In this document: positions 25,901 through 31,920 of the stretch, piece after piece
How the letters are laid out: each line of letters opens with the position of its first letter
How positions within the stretch are numbered: the stretch's first letter is position 1
From: Sthenelais limicola
Taxonomy: Eukaryota; Annelida; Polychaeta; Phyllodocida; Sigalionidae
DNA: 64,000 nucleotides
Reading direction: 5' to 3'
Assembly (NCBI GenBank): GCA_942159475.1
Contig: OW804098.1
Span: 2,022,383-2,086,382, forward strand
Position numbers and translations under genes: made by a program
The notes under the pieces: generated by a model
What the model was told of the DNA's origin: nothing
What the model saw: the letters and a program-made list of their open reading frames with translations, nothing else
The model's database searches: none

Positions 25901-28877
25901 ATACTTGATTGGGAATCGCGGGTAAACATTGTTGATGCAAACATTTTAAAGTAAAATGATTCTTCAAGATTCACCCCTATTTTTACTTATAGCACAGGAT
26001 CCATCAATAGTTTTCTGCTGTTATATATTTATGCAAGACTTTGAGGTTGAATCAGCTGAGGTTGGCGATGAGCAACAATAAGGGAAACCACCGCCGGGAA
26101 GGATTTTGATTGGTCCCCAAAAATATGAATGTGGACTTGTATGAAGCCCTGTAAATCCTCCAATGGTCAAATGCCTTTTGTATGGGTTGAACAACAACAG
26201 GATAAAACATAGAATTTTAATATTTTTTGAATAGAAATGTTTACTGAAAGTGGATCTATCGGTATCTACCAATAGTTTCAAGCGTGGTACTAATAGTATG
26301 GCAATTATGAGCTCAAGGGTAGGTGCCCCGAATAAAAGTTATTTTTACCCAAAAAAATAATAATATGGCAATTAACCAAATAGTTTTGACATCCAAAATT
26401 ACGTCTACAGATGAAGTCAAACGTTTATCCTTTCATGGTATTGTATCTGATGAGTCAAGGATACTGTAGTTTGCTGAACATGTCCTCACTGATGGCGCCC
26501 GTGAAGTTGTAGACAAATGTGTTGGACAGGAGGATGGCCAATGTGAAGATCCAGGTATCATGGTCGGGGTCACCCTGTAAATAACATCTTCTAAATGTAA
26601 AGAAGTACATGTAACACATTATTTTATTGTTGTTGCTGTTATTTGTATTGCCATTTAGGGTTATGTCGGAGGGTCAGAGGGTCAACTTAGGAGGATTTCA
26701 CTGTATCACCTACAAGCATTAAGGGAAACAATCCTACCCAATTGTCTTAATAGGTATAATACCTTGATAATAAATAATGCAATATAAAAGTCACAAGGAG
26801 CCAAAACTAGGACTTAGGAAACTTATTACAATCCTTTATAAGAACAATAATCAAGTACAAATTGTATTCATTTAGTTATTTTCATAGTATCTCTATATAT
26901 ATTTAGTGGATTGTCCCCAATAAGGCTCTCAATGTTTCTTTCAGAATTCATACATTAGATGTGTTACTGCACATTAATGTTATCATTAAGTCATTAACCC
27001 CTGGACGCATCGGCGCAGTGGCAGAGCACAGAAATGCCTGCATTTTACCGAAACTTATGAACGCACCACCGGAACTCAGCCGCTATTTATTAGTCTAGGA
27101 AATCTCAATCACCCAACTACCTATGTTTTCGGACTCCTCGGGAGAAATAAACTACAGATTTGCCTTGCTTATCATTTTCGCGAAGCAAAAATCCACCCTC
27201 TAGTGCCACATACTCTCCTGTTGGGTAATAAAGGAATTTGTTTTATTTCATTAGAAAACAGACCAACAATACTTATACATATCTCACCTTGACTGCATCC
27301 CCCAGTCCCTCCGTGTCCAGCAGCAGGTTATACTGTAGGCCTAAAGGTCCCGGCCCCATGAAACCTAGACATATCTCACCATGACAGCATCCCCCAGTCC
27401 CTCCGTGTCCAGCAGCAGGTTATACTGTAGGCCTAAAGGTCCCGGCCCCATGAAACCTAGACATATCTCACCATGACAGCATCCCCCAGTCCCTCCGTGT
27501 CCAGCAGCAGGTTATACTGTAGGCCTAAAGGTCCCGGCCCCATGAAACCTAGACATATCTCACCATGACAGCATCCCCCAGTCCCTCCGTGTCCAGCAGC
27601 AGGTTATACTGTAGGCCTAAAGGTCCCGGCCCCATGAAACCTAGACATATCTCACCTTGACAGCATCCCCCAGTCCCTCCGTGTCCAGCAGAACCAAATA
27701 TGTGTCCTTCTTTACCGGATGCTCTCGTACCCAGATCCAGATGCCTTTGGTTTTACTCTCAACTGTGCTCCCCAGGGCAAAACCTTTGAAAAAAATGTAA
27801 TCATAGTTAATATATACATTGAAACTCGAGAAGTATTTCTTTAGGCAAACTTGCATCGGATAGTCTAATACTAAGTGGCGGGATGGAAATAATTCAGTTA
27901 TTATGAATGTATTAAAACCTTACTAGCAAACACCAGTGCTATGCACAGGATTTGCTAGTCTGACAACCAGGCTCATATCTTGATCTCTCCTTGTTCCCTC
28001 TTTCTCCATCTTTCTCTTTCAACTTCTCTCTATAACTTATTGATTACCTGTATGCCTTCAAATGGAACCCTATTAAGATGATTCCTTTGGCTACTGCTGT
28101 GCAACAAATACATTCAGCATTCCCCAAATTCTGCACTGTCCCGGTTAAATGCCTCAAGGCATTCCCCTGAAATTCAGCAGTCCCCACTCTGTAGGGGTTA
28201 AAAGACAGGGAGGTAGATTCTGGATGGAGGGACATGGAGCTGGGAGGAGGAGGAGAGGGGAGGAGGGGGAAGGAGGAGGAGAAGGAGGTGGAGAAGGGAG
28301 GAGGCCTTAATAAAAGATTGCAACAACATTGCTATGTTGACATAATATCCTACCGTTTGAACCCCCGGCCAGTCTGTTCATGAGGTAGGACTTGCCTGTC
28401 CTGTACAGCCCAGTTATAGCCACCACCACAAGAGGCTTATCCAGCTTCTGCAGTTCAGCAAGCACGTCCTGTCTAGCCCTCAATGTACCAGATTCATCAG
28501 TTTCTATCAGGCACTGCGGGTCTTGAAATATAGCCATTTTCGCCTCCTGGAAAATATCTCATATCAGTGCAGTTCTTTAACGTTTAACGATGAGTGAACT
28601 AATGAACATTATGTATGAGAACTCAGCGGGCAAAAATATCAAATCTAAACTAATTCATCATAGGCCAGTTCCAACTATATAGCTCAATCGTGTATGGCGG
28701 TAACAAAACTTTATAGCCAAGAATATCACAAATATAGACTCAAGTTCAATATGGTTAAATATATCAACAAATTAAGGAATCAACAAATTAAATCCCATTC
28801 TCTATTAGAAGAAATGTGGTACTCACTAATTGAGGGGATGGCGAGGTGAGTGGTTGTTGTTGCTTGGATGTGGCCAT
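7215..28877 (-). CDS. GBP-A: guanylate-binding protein-like large GTPase (10 coding exons, 751 aa)
   Basis: Spliced minus-strand gene: exons 28827-28877, 28354-28546, 27656-27783, 26465-26574, 25453-25731, 23969-24111, 11017-11297, 10042-10251, 9065-9167 and 7215-7972. All junctions are GT/AG, the phases agree, and the sum is 2256 nt. Seen: P-loop GLYRTGKS (residues 63-70), switch region around [11 protein letters not shown]3 DTEGLGD (ending near 121), G4 TARD (194-197), then a helical domain and a coiled coil from about residue 500. GBPs are known as GTP-hydrolysing, membrane-associating proteins of cell-autonomous defence; a role in this animal is inferred. The usual length is about 590 aa, so this one has a longer coil. 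It ends in a hydrophobic stretch (about 729-751) instead of a CaaX box. The intron after exon 6 is swollen to about 12.7 kb by an LTR retrotransposon. The family call is firm; the exact 5' end is less so. Confidence 0.9.
7990..8957. repeat. 74-bp tandem repeat, about 13 copies, in GBP-A intron 9
   Basis: The core GATTGGTTGCTTTACGCCC recurs every 74-75 bp (for example at 8006, 8080 and 8154), with the segment TTATCAACACATTGA in each unit and GTGAGTGAG runs between units. Copies differ by a few substitutions and one-base indels. It lies between the last two exons of GBP-A. Confidence 0.92.
9065..9167 (-). CDS. GBP-A exon 9
   Basis: 103 nt, encoding [20 protein letters not shown] and then [14 protein letters not shown], an amphipathic helix. 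Same length as GBP-B exon 33785-33887. The intron that follows contains the 74-bp tandem array. Confidence 0.87.
9578..9993. mobile_element. Family-A MITE, complete (416 bp), in GBP-A intron 8
   Basis: Terminal inverted repeats of about 45 bp: GATGTGTTCCAGGAAAATGA ...CACAAGTCGCAAAATTGA at one end, and the complement of TTTAGGAAAATGAGCCATAA at the other. Length matches the copies at 44203 and 62047. It sits 49 bp from exon 8. Confidence 0.88.
10042..10251 (-). CDS. GBP-A exon 8 (helical domain)
   Basis: 210 nt, phase 0 at both ends. It encodes [19 protein letters not shown] and then [19 protein letters not shown]. It is one codon shorter than the GBP-B exon. A complete 416-bp MITE ends 49 bp from its donor side. 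Confidence 0.88.
10880..10931. repeat. Inverted repeat, 21-bp arms and 10-bp loop, in GBP-A intron 7
   Basis: ATTTCAAATCCTGGTTTATGT, then TATTTCAAAA, then the exact complement of the first arm. It lies about 90 bp downstream of exon 7. Confidence 0.9.
11017..11297 (-). CDS. GBP-A exon 7 (start of helical domain)
   Basis: 281 nt, encoding (M)[19 protein letters not shown], then a helical segment containing [20 protein letters not shown]. Identical in length to the GBP-B exon 35234-35514. Its acceptor lies only about 20 bp from the GGGTCAG MITE into which the LTR element inserted. Confidence 0.9.
11318..11478. mobile_element. Left part of family-C MITE split by the LTR element
   Basis: Begins GGGTCAGATTTTTAGAAAAT and runs to ...ACCAAATATACTCA, where the LTR starts. 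The rest continues at 23084-23181 and ends in the inverted terminus AAAATCTGACCC. Full copies at 30128 and 42411 show the uninterrupted order. Confidence 0.85.
11479..11951 (-). repeat. 3' LTR
   Basis: 473 bp, the same length as the 5' LTR, with no difference seen on side-by-side reading. The poly(A) signal copy is at 11554-11561. The outer flank is CTCA, matching the flank of the 5' LTR. Confidence 0.93.
11953..11967 (-). promoter_or_regulatory. Polypurine tract
   Basis: AAAGGGGGAGTA directly precedes the 3' LTR on the element strand, the expected primer site for plus-strand DNA synthesis. Confidence 0.75.
11968..12428. other. 3' untranslated region of the LTR element
   Basis: Between the ORF3 stop and the polypurine tract; no coding potential seen. 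Confidence 0.5.
12429..14771 (-). CDS. ORF3: zinc-finger, SR-rich and coiled-coil protein in the env position (780 aa)
   Basis: The start is the ATG at 14771 ([16 protein letters not shown]). The order is: acidic N-terminus; Lys/Ser-rich region; an RS-type run ([16 protein letters not shown]) near residues 160-185; a pair of C2H2-like fingers (CPFMVC...HLCEVH, then CPYPNC...H) near 335-405; a Gly/Ser-rich basic linker; a coiled coil (about 560-640); and an acidic C-terminus. There is no signal peptide or transmembrane segment, so it is not an envelope glycoprotein. It probably acts on nucleic acid in the nucleus, which is inferred from composition. It follows pol after about 1 kb of non-coding sequence and has a 3' splice site just before its ATG. 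I do not recognise a named family. Confidence 0.85.
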   Translation of the reverse strand: MSDHEFEQEELGLSESEGEPLTEEEAAAVLDGLLHTGSAPEVQPPAPFPDGEAEMMMEVETEKETGENPAVGLESETFKDKQSKVEKICKVVADKVAKESATSKDNPSKDKSATKRSGKQSGKPSDSDPSSKVEVPPLRRSPRKQSVPRKSDESRSSSTRKSRSRSRSPSPRPDPPPASETRGRSSTRSSRTKVADSQAAGTSRTSVSRSRGQAPQGISQLPRIRKLKCEHEHRSEARRIQLSSLGSFPKFKADMDLAELVPMNPALDQPGSSNQAPAESDSEEKDFTDKQMARYEEVLWPELVREDSLDSGTYGKLSSVHKLWQPGFRCPFMVCRYPRLNEKGVRAYSTRARFFRHLCEVHAPSSQAWICPYPNCSQVLDRRVELVKHLMNGESVIHNQSREKAVGRVMSVIPTIVNNSAFLRMTYCSAQHLRVMRRMKSGTKTATKSASAKEKETSSSPTAGTSAPGSSGGSKGKAGGRGGRVKGSSSSSGRSAPKGGAGDAQKRGRSASAELVSPAPPAAKRGRKAQKETEDLVSKLPEAVDTDKLVKTATEEVQRCLLTLRAASDAAQQQVQSSLATLTTPLRQLQGVQQQIGEVASLRETIRTQAKLIQVLRTSAEKKDGVIRSLTEENASLKGELAECGRSSTPEDLDQEVRSVEVEQTTQSGGAVASTSVVSASGGAAVSVDAAQYELLTRLLAQIKPASVPAPRSSPPLVSRTVAEDTTDGSYFLGSIFGTPEAAVTPLKTKEPAAEPTAPADPSKEAEDPDQADDNAMDVA
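14772..14815 (-). promoter_or_regulatory. Candidate 3' splice site for an ORF3 subgenomic mRNA
   Basis: TCTCCTTAATTGTTGCAG ends at 14796 on the element strand, 24 nt before the ORF3 ATG: a good pyrimidine tract plus AG. A matching donor could be CTGTAG|GTGAAC (about 22558-22570) in the leader before gag. This would mimic the spliced env RNA of retroviruses. Confidence 0.5.
14816..15820. other. Pol-ORF3 intergenic region of the LTR element
   Basis: About 1 kb with no ORF I can support. It holds the pyrimidine-rich approach to the ORF3 splice site. Nothing else is recognised. Confidence 0.5.
15821..20584 (-). CDS. pol: Pol polyprotein: protease, RT, RNase H, integrase with AT-hook tail (up to 1587 aa)
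   Basis: Made as a Gag-Pol fusion by -1 frameshifting, so the ORF start is not a true start. Domains by approximate residue: aspartic protease (FLVDPGA, about 173), reverse transcriptase with YLDDIVVFG (about 645), RNase H ([10 protein letters not shown], about 800), integrase HHCC zinc finger (about 1040-1085), catalytic D, D and E in LDILGPF, TDGAPEF and [12 protein letters not shown] (about 1107-1205), and a GPY/F-like module (GQKWDGPF, about 1346). The integrase-after-RNase-H order defines Ty3/Gypsy. The last 150 residues are basic and contain four AT-hook-like GRP cores. The protease has DPGA where D(S/T)GA is usual. No stop or frameshift interrupts it. Confidence 0.93.
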   Translation of the reverse strand: MPQKTSSSWFGPEGRWCCFQAFGKCGETLIRSEVGVGKRALHSTTVRSEAVSSAEIGGRAQAPAITLEASQQGEPLPKTGDSRSLPDGKALSQGHVLCGDSDSASDVRWGQSGFQAEQDQIVLVKGGATKSAQVQKVSVHEQGTLEIPTKLLVRERWYAPVTMDGETGSFLVDPGATTSLITRRFYESLPNPPPMTAVRMVCAMGDGTPIVTYGSVLCPLLLGDRTYMITCLVVSGLKGPESGILGADFYYVHRCNLDWSGTFFLDNYGSSVTCKLWKKPVSGIGSSSVNAVQVEDEIVGREVKLLKTVILKPKAVTLAKLDIDSGSVAVEGMMFEPDQRLLKDLALGSLNTYVPGDGSPAVVAFSNPTGRTLKIKRNRVVGRVFEVALVAQDSLSDDGENEEMIREAIINSIQVLESPVADDDLIAPTLPIPATPECPLTKMVDDSDLSEVQEKRNALDLLEEFRCCFSLPGDKALGCTHKVRHVIDTGDACPIKQAYRRIPVAKRDKAEAEIWKMYREGRIEHSSSPWGAPIVMVAKKDGTQRFCVDYRQLNSVTIKDSFPLPRIDECVEALGGNQWFCTLDLESGYWQVAMDEASKEKTAFLSSVGLFQFKVMAFGLCNAPATFQRMMDTMLDGLKWKSCLVYLDDIVVFGKTLDECLHNLRLVLERIKDYGLRLKPKKCEFFRRRVEYLGRIVSGKGIQANPKQIEKVQNWPVPTNAKKIRQFIGFASYYREFQPNFGEIVSPLQDIVTAACKDKRYTRPIVWTPQCQAAFSKVKELLTTAPVLGYPRKVGDFILDTDASGFGMAGILSQIQDGREVVLGYASNSFSKAQKNYCATKRELLAVLTYLKKFRHYLLGNRNFYVRTDHASLRWLLNFKDPTDMLARWLTTMQEYGLDQAMILHRAGRRHENADALSRLPTRKCGRLDCLDCGLHDAVLAVTEVTPVVEAKGNKLQEAQQSDPMIKRLIAMLDGSEEIPSREDLAGESDEFRTCIQHLGSMEMKDGVLCLGWVRLATGRKYWRKVVPASMRREVFLGMHGPKTSGHFGVFKNTWSAKMRYYWPGQRYDLKRWIRACPECSTRKSRIGGGKSLLKKEKHGDRWNRISLDILGPFRETPRGNNYIMVVTDHFSKWSEAYPMRDHTAESCAEVLFKEWILRFGCPVALQTDGAPEFRSQLLRCLLDMLGIEKLITLPYRPQSNGQSERLNRVLVEQLSCLTDYHEDNWDMLAPCIAHAYRATVHASTLCTPNSVVFGAELVAPMDIVHGVEPGGLDFPCKVSFVENLKQWMRDGHKYVRTNLGISAVNQKRDYNKRTRPPKFAVGDVVYRYCPPKASKKIGQKWDGPFKIHKFIGGTTCELETTEGLLRYHIDYLKPAFDENGPIQASNLHRAPEFRKLEKAGRDILRLEAGKVIAGVECPSKSEKKKITIGVKPRGRPRKKVTSTSPASVPPQTKKKKKDAVKAGDHALPATKQVPKGVKRRPGRPKKRGTGIGTALADPPVLPSTGVLPRKKRGRPKKQILDQPAVPSLPVKRKVGRPRKLPAPVVTLPTPLPKRRVRRNPFPNLGDSSPPLVRAQRTRKAPVRLNQ
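15964..16290 (-). other. Region encoding four AT-hook-like motifs at the Pol C-terminus
   Basis: Motifs in protein order: KPRGRPRKK (16264-16290), [11 protein letters not shown] (16119-16150), [10 protein letters not shown] (16028-16060) and [10 protein letters not shown] (15964-15992). The GRP core flanked by Lys/Arg is the AT-hook signature, which binds the minor groove of AT-rich DNA. A role in integration targeting is inference. Confidence 0.8.
20494..22509 (-). CDS. gag: Gag polyprotein of the LTR retrotransposon (671 aa)
   Basis: Structural protein that would package the element RNA. The ATG at 22509 is the first in the leader. The N-terminal part has a heptad-rich coiled coil (about 110-190). 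The middle is a retrotransposon Gag capsid-like helical region (around [18 protein letters not shown], about 365-540). The C-terminus has one CCHC zinc knuckle, [14 protein letters not shown] (about 625-640), for RNA binding. The ORF overlaps pol by 91 nt in the -1 frame. Length is at the long end for Ty3/Gypsy Gag because of the added coiled coil. Identification as Gag is firm. Confidence 0.92.
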   Translation of the reverse strand: MAGAKPLVDVATQIQDNLARSRTASPEGGDLVGIGARRKTAPPSVKSPGSVPKGPGIQGDAGLDLWGYRDPPKNTDSEDEIEISTLRAQVLSWKRAYSNSHQQLVMMRQSVDQLTDQNAGLQGTLDEISKDASATTRELRTENEKLRAEASRVDDLSRLHNHLLDSEADLAEKLALSMTPLKIIQPATSTFHDAGAGPGYQEGDSYKLLTPRHFGAQRQVTIREPAAVAESSPKDEGEKIVELGGMSSIKRPATPKSNSYVRGHVVNETYVRKDPVGTTPPVVVTPRASVHSTTGADPDGLRITTVCVPTGMHSQSLTLLPAGPQKSAYGNKSLVQGLTYAGPDPADTHFSYTFYTDEEHISPRLGTIRLWDSTKDTWLHHLAEMKVVAEAHNWTDAMFVRQLKSSCRRQIAELGELPQGVTLPELVAHMDANYGEHSREKREAELFKCRQTPRQNGRAFANEVAKRARYAFGTVMDSTSRTMGIRTFLKGLSDPKQALWIRFKQPNDLNDCAHWSEVYESCTQDVDSVTLQEISVESHNSRTSPASAAPSGLGEKKVNARAIAQVTELLEKSSLVESGPISDDVSEVIVQALQAWQQRKTAAPGADSATPSYGGGRGRFRRWKPPSRECWFCSEEGHFNSACPRRLALLGLVPKEDGVASKPSGNAARPS
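20512..20518 (-). promoter_or_regulatory. -1 ribosomal frameshift slippery site GGGAAAT
   Basis: On the element strand the gag codons read tcG GGA AAT, a canonical X XXY YYZ heptamer in exact register, 16 nt before the gag stop. Slipping -1 continues as GKCGETLIR in the pol frame. Just downstream, GACCC and GGGTC could pair as a stem, the usual stimulator. Frameshifting itself is inferred. Confidence 0.75.
22590..22609 (-). promoter_or_regulatory. Primer binding site
   Basis: Two bases inside the 5' LTR the element reads TGGTGCCGTGACCAAAGC. A TGG at this spacing is the hallmark of a tRNA-primed PBS, complementary to a tRNA 3' end ending GGTCACGGCACCA. I could not assign the tRNA species. Confidence 0.7.
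22611..23083 (-). repeat. 5' LTR (minus-strand element)
   Basis: 473 bp, starting TGTAGTGGG and ending CACTACA on the element strand (TG...CA). A TATA-like TATAATATAAG lies about 17 bp from the outer end. AATAAAAG (22686-22693) is the likely polyadenylation signal, which leaves a short U5. Confidence 0.93.
23084..23181. mobile_element. Right part of the split family-C MITE
   Basis: Starts with the duplicated CTCA, then GATATTT..., and ends CCAATTGTACATTTTCCGAA then AATCTGACCC, the inverted terminus of the part at 11318-11478. Confidence 0.85.
23182..23402. mobile_element. Second family-C MITE copy, inverted, abutting the first
   Basis: Contains the family segments in reverse order (AAGTATCAATTCTGTTATG, TGAAGCTCATGTTTCTATTA) and ends ATAATCTGACCC. 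It abuts the previous copy, so the two form a head-to-head dimer. Confidence 0.75.
23428..23535. mobile_element. Family-B MITE fragment in GBP-A intron 6
   Basis: TAATAGGGGATTTGTATGTG CCACTGC...GGATGGATTC, ending at ACATACAAATTTGTTTG. One terminus only. Confidence 0.7.
23969..24111 (-). CDS. GBP-A exon 6
   Basis: 143 nt. It encodes [18 protein letters not shown] and then [19 protein letters not shown], the end of the GTPase domain. The donor A|GTGAGT faces the intron that contains the LTR retrotransposon. The length and both phases equal the matching GBP-B exon. Confidence 0.88.
24599..25077. mobile_element. Family-E MITE (479 bp) in GBP-A intron 5
   Basis: Ends TAAAGGTTGTGTTCCAATGG CCGGCTAC and GTAGCTGGACAGTGGAACCC AGGCTTTA form an imperfect 28-bp inverted repeat. 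The interior has further snap-back segments (GAAGCGGGAG and its complement). The TIR resembles that of family D. Confidence 0.78.
25453..25731 (-). CDS. GBP-A exon 5 (G4 exon)
   Basis: 279 nt, the same length as the GBP-B counterpart. It encodes [11 protein letters not shown] through [17 protein letters not shown] to [16 protein letters not shown] stands at the guanine-recognition (G4) position, where vertebrate GBPs have T(L/V)RD. Confidence 0.9.
26465..26574 (-). CDS. GBP-A exon 4
   Basis: 110 nt, from acceptor ACAG|GGTGAC. It encodes [20 protein letters not shown] and then [16 protein letters not shown], a well-conserved GBP GTPase-core segment. The donor GTATCC is weak, but the same donor sequence is used at the same place in GBP-B. 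Confidence 0.85.
27281..27648 (-). repeat. 92-bp x 4 tandem array of a G3-exon fragment with splice donor
   Basis: Units begin at 27281, 27373, 27465 and 27557, and the next unit start (27649) runs into the true exon 3 end. On the gene strand each unit reads ...TTTAGGCCTACAG, then 45 nt encoding [14 protein letters not shown] plus M or K, then GTGAGA. Each unit therefore looks like a 15-codon micro-exon bounded by AG and GT. The copies appear nearly identical, so the array is recent. Whether any copy is spliced in is unknown. Confidence 0.9.
27656..27783 (-). CDS. GBP-A exon 3 (switch I and G3 exon)
   Basis: 128 nt, starting [17 protein letters not shown] and ending [12 protein letters not shown], then donor GTGAGA. 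DTEG is the GBP form of the G3 (DxxG) motif that senses the gamma-phosphate. The end of this exon is the source of the 92-bp tandem array just downstream in the gene. Confidence 0.9.
28354..28546 (-). CDS. GBP-A exon 2 (G1 / P-loop exon)
   Basis: Acceptor CCAG|GAGGCG and donor G|GTAGGA. It encodes the N-terminal GTPase strand and the G1 motif GLYRTGKS, followed by YLMNRLAGG. This is the classical GBP phosphate-binding loop, with the Arg and Lys-Ser that position the nucleotide phosphates. One base is left over and completes a Gly codon with exon 3. Confidence 0.9.
28827..28877 (-). CDS. GBP-A exon 1 (start codon, 17 codons)
   Basis: The ATG at 28877 opens a 51-nt frame ([17 protein letters not shown]) ending at a good donor (A|GTGAGT). 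It joins in frame to the exon 2 acceptor, giving [12 protein letters not shown]. This start is preferred to the internal ATG at 28537 because the phase matches and GBP-B has an equivalent first exon. There is no N-myristoylation signal. Confidence 0.7.
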
Positions 28878-28935
28878 ATTTACGCCTTCTTTGCTATGAT
28901 GCAGCCTGGTGGTATCATGAACAGTGGAGATCTGT

Positions 28936-28944
28936 TTCGGAGAA
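28936..28944. promoter_or_regulatory. GAS-like (STAT-site) palindrome upstream of GBP-A
   Basis: TTCGGAGAA matches TTCNNNGAA about 60 bp upstream of the GBP-A start codon. STAT-bound GAS sites drive vertebrate GBP genes; such control here is inference. On the gene strand the same stretch also reads as a possible 3' splice site (TTTCTCCGAAACAG), so it could belong to a 5'-UTR intron. A short motif like this can occur by chance. Confidence 0.25.
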
Positions 28945-30127
28945 ATGTAAACAAGTACCTGTCATGTGATGTAAGTCTCTATCCTGAGCCTAATCAATAT
29001 AGTATGTGAAGCTTTTAAGAATAATGGCGTAAATGTATCTATCATAGTCATTATTATGAATATTTGATAACTGACGATCTAAATAAATAACAAAAAATAA
29101 CAAAATACTGTACTATCATCCTTCATTTTCAAAATAAATCATGTGTATTGACAAAGACATTTCACTGTTGTGATGAGTTTCATTCTTGTTCTTCATCTAA
29201 GCTCTTCATCTAACTCCCATCTCTTGTGAATCCATTTTCCGCTAAATCCCGGTTCTCTTTCGGACATGTTGGCATAATCTAACATAGTACGTTTTACTCT
29301 TATTTCAATAAACTATTACACTATTCCATATTTCATTAAACTATCACAATGTTCCATATTTCAATAAACTAATACAATGTTCCATATTCCAATGAACTAT
29401 TACAATGATCCTTATTCCAATAAAGTATTACAATGTTCCTTATTTGAATTGAATTGATTATCACAGGAGTAAAGATACACTTGCCGTTCTTGACTTGGCG
29501 TGCTCCCCGTCCTATCTTATGGCTCACTAATGGAGGGGTTGATATGTTGATATACGTTGTATGCCTTTGTCATGTGATCTGGAGATAACAGTACAGTGTT
29601 TCAAAACCTAGTGCAGGATTAGAATTGTAGTTGACTTCTGGAATACAGGGAGCAGTGGATAATGAATTTTGATTTCATGATCTCATACATTGCCCATTGG
29701 TCATTAATAGATTTGACATTTGAGAAGTCTTGGTCCTCACAAATTGACTATTTGGTCGTAAATCTTTGCATATCAACATTGGGACAAGGATTAGAAATTT
29801 ACAAATCAAATTCCTCATTAGTTATTATCAAGACCTGGCCCCATCATGGCCCATTTCCCTTGTGAGTGCACTATTTGTAAAACCACCTTAAGTAGCTAAA
29901 GAACGTGTAGGAAAGGTGTTTACATTATTGTTTTCTTTCGCCCTCGTTAAGAAAAGCACTGCTTTATATAATAGAGGAGAAGGAATTAAGAAGAATGACA
30001 TCAAATATTTCACGAACTTATATTCAAATGTCAAATTAATGGCGGGTGAATGCCTGGATGGTAGATGTCCTAGCGGATAGAAGTATGTTGTGTAAATGTC
30101 CAGCAGGCTGCTTTTTTGACATAATGG

Positions 30128-30348
30128 GTCAGAATTTCAGAAAAATTCGCCTTCACCCATCCTCTCCAATAACCCACATTTAAGACAAAAATGAGTTTTA
30201 TAATGCAGTTGAACATAACATAACTGATATTTTAAATCAATACGATACCAAATATATAAAAAATCGATCATCTTTTAGCAGAAATTACTAAATATGTAGT
30301 GCTGCCAATTGTACATTTTCTGAAAATCGGACCCGTATACCAAAGCTC
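30128..30348. mobile_element. Family-C MITE copy (about 220 bp)
   Basis: Inverted ends GGGTCAGAATTTCAGAAAA and TTTTCTGAAAATCGGACCC, with family core ACCAAATATATAAAA. It lies in the spacer between the two GBP genes. Confidence 0.8.
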
Positions 30349-31086
30349 TTCCAGCAACTACCTGTATCCCCCCCCCCCTATTTTTTCTTTGTATTAATTA
30401 CGCACTTATGTAATTTGACATTTTTACTGATAATCTAATTATGTATAACGTAGCAAAATACACGTTACAGTGGGGTTTCCCTTTTATTTAATTTTCAAAA
30501 ATTCTGTTGCGTTGATTATGTGTTTGAATATCTTAGAAAAGGAAAAGGATATACGAAAATATACATATACAAAAAGAGTGTTGGCTATTTACCATTACAC
30601 ATTTATATCCTTACCGATTGGGGACCAAACTGATCCTATATGATATGATTTGAGAGTTCAGGAACAAATAACAGAGGGGATCGCGAAATTGGGGTAGGTT
30701 TTCTTCTCCGCTTGGTCAGTTGCAGGATCTTCTGCCTCCTTCCTTGTCTCTGCCGGGTGACGAGGATTGATCCGTGCACATACATATATACTTATTAAAC
30801 TTTGTGAAACATATATATTTTATATATATAAAAATATAGTGAAGAGATTGTATAAAAATCAATATTATTTTATTCAACTAGGACTTGTTCTCCATGCAAC
30901 AAAAACATGAAGAACTTGATCTCCAGCATAGGAAACAACACTCAGCCTCGGGTTTGTATGTATTCATATGTCGCCAATCTTGTTCTGTATTTTCATACCA
31001 TGCCTCAACCTATACTATGAGTGCTAATGTATTATAGCAAGAGAATGAAGATGGCCGCAAAGATGTATGATCTTCTTTGATCCATA

Positions 31087-31438
31087 CAATAGGGGATTTG
31101 CATAATCGCCATTTTGAATCTCTATTCGCGTGGAATTATGGGACTAATGGTACAGTGTAAAATCTATAGAAAACATGCCATGTTCAGCAGGGCCTATGTA
31201 TCAATGCTCTAATATCAGTATCCATGTGTTATATATGGTTCCATAATACAAGACCCCATCTTTACCATCATGCATTTGGTTTTCATAAATCATTTATAGA
31301 AGCTCTGATATTGGTGGTAATATTCGTGCAATTTTCGATAAAAATGTTGCCAAATATTTGTATGTCAGATTTCAACAGAATCCATCCCTGCATGCACTGC
31401 AGTAGACATGCGCAGTGAGACATACAAATCCCCTATTG
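31087..31438. mobile_element. Family-B MITE, complete (352 bp)
   Basis: Inverted ends CAATAGGGGATTTGCATAA and ATACAAATCCCCTATTG. The interior matches the copy at 41106 in inverted order (TGCCAAATATTTGTATGTCA, ATGCATTTGGTTTTCATAAA). Confidence 0.88.
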
Positions 31439-31485
31439 CTCAAGTATAATTCTGTGCCTCAATAGATTTTAACGAAACAGTTTCT

Positions 31486-31920
31486 TAAGGTGCGATTCCA
31501 CTGGATCGCTCTTTGTGTATATTCATGGTCCGCTCTTTTATTTTCTCCATGCGCATAACAAGCAAAACCAGGGCAGTCTAATAGAATTGGTAACTGCGAT
31601 TTCTATATGCTCTTGAAAACTGCTATGTGCAGTTCTTTGGAAGGGTGCAGAACATTGCGCTAATATCTGACGTGTTTGATTTGAGCCCTGCAAGGTGCCG
31701 TTCTTTCTACGTCTTTTGGTAGCGTCCTAATAGCGCAGTGAGAGTGGACCAACAAATTGGCTGTTGATTTCATAGGAAAACAAGTGAACGAGTAAAATCG
31801 CTCTGGGCTTGTATCAAAATAAAAGCGGATGGAGAGCGAAAGAAATGCACACTATGAACTAGCAAAGCAAGTGCTAGCTACGAGCGCAGATACAAGTGAT
31901 CCAGTGGAATCGCAGCTTTA
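31486..31920. mobile_element. Family-D MITE, complete (435 bp)
   Basis: Ends TAAGGTGCGATTCCACTGGA and TCCAGTGGAATCGCAGCTTTA. The interior TTTGATTTGAGCCCTGCAAG resembles 38500-38650. Confidence 0.82.

Noticed and set aside
28536..28546. Internal ATG (MAIFQDP) as the GBP-A start
   Set aside because: An upstream exon with ATG, good donor and matching phase exists, paralleled in GBP-B; kept only as an alternative.
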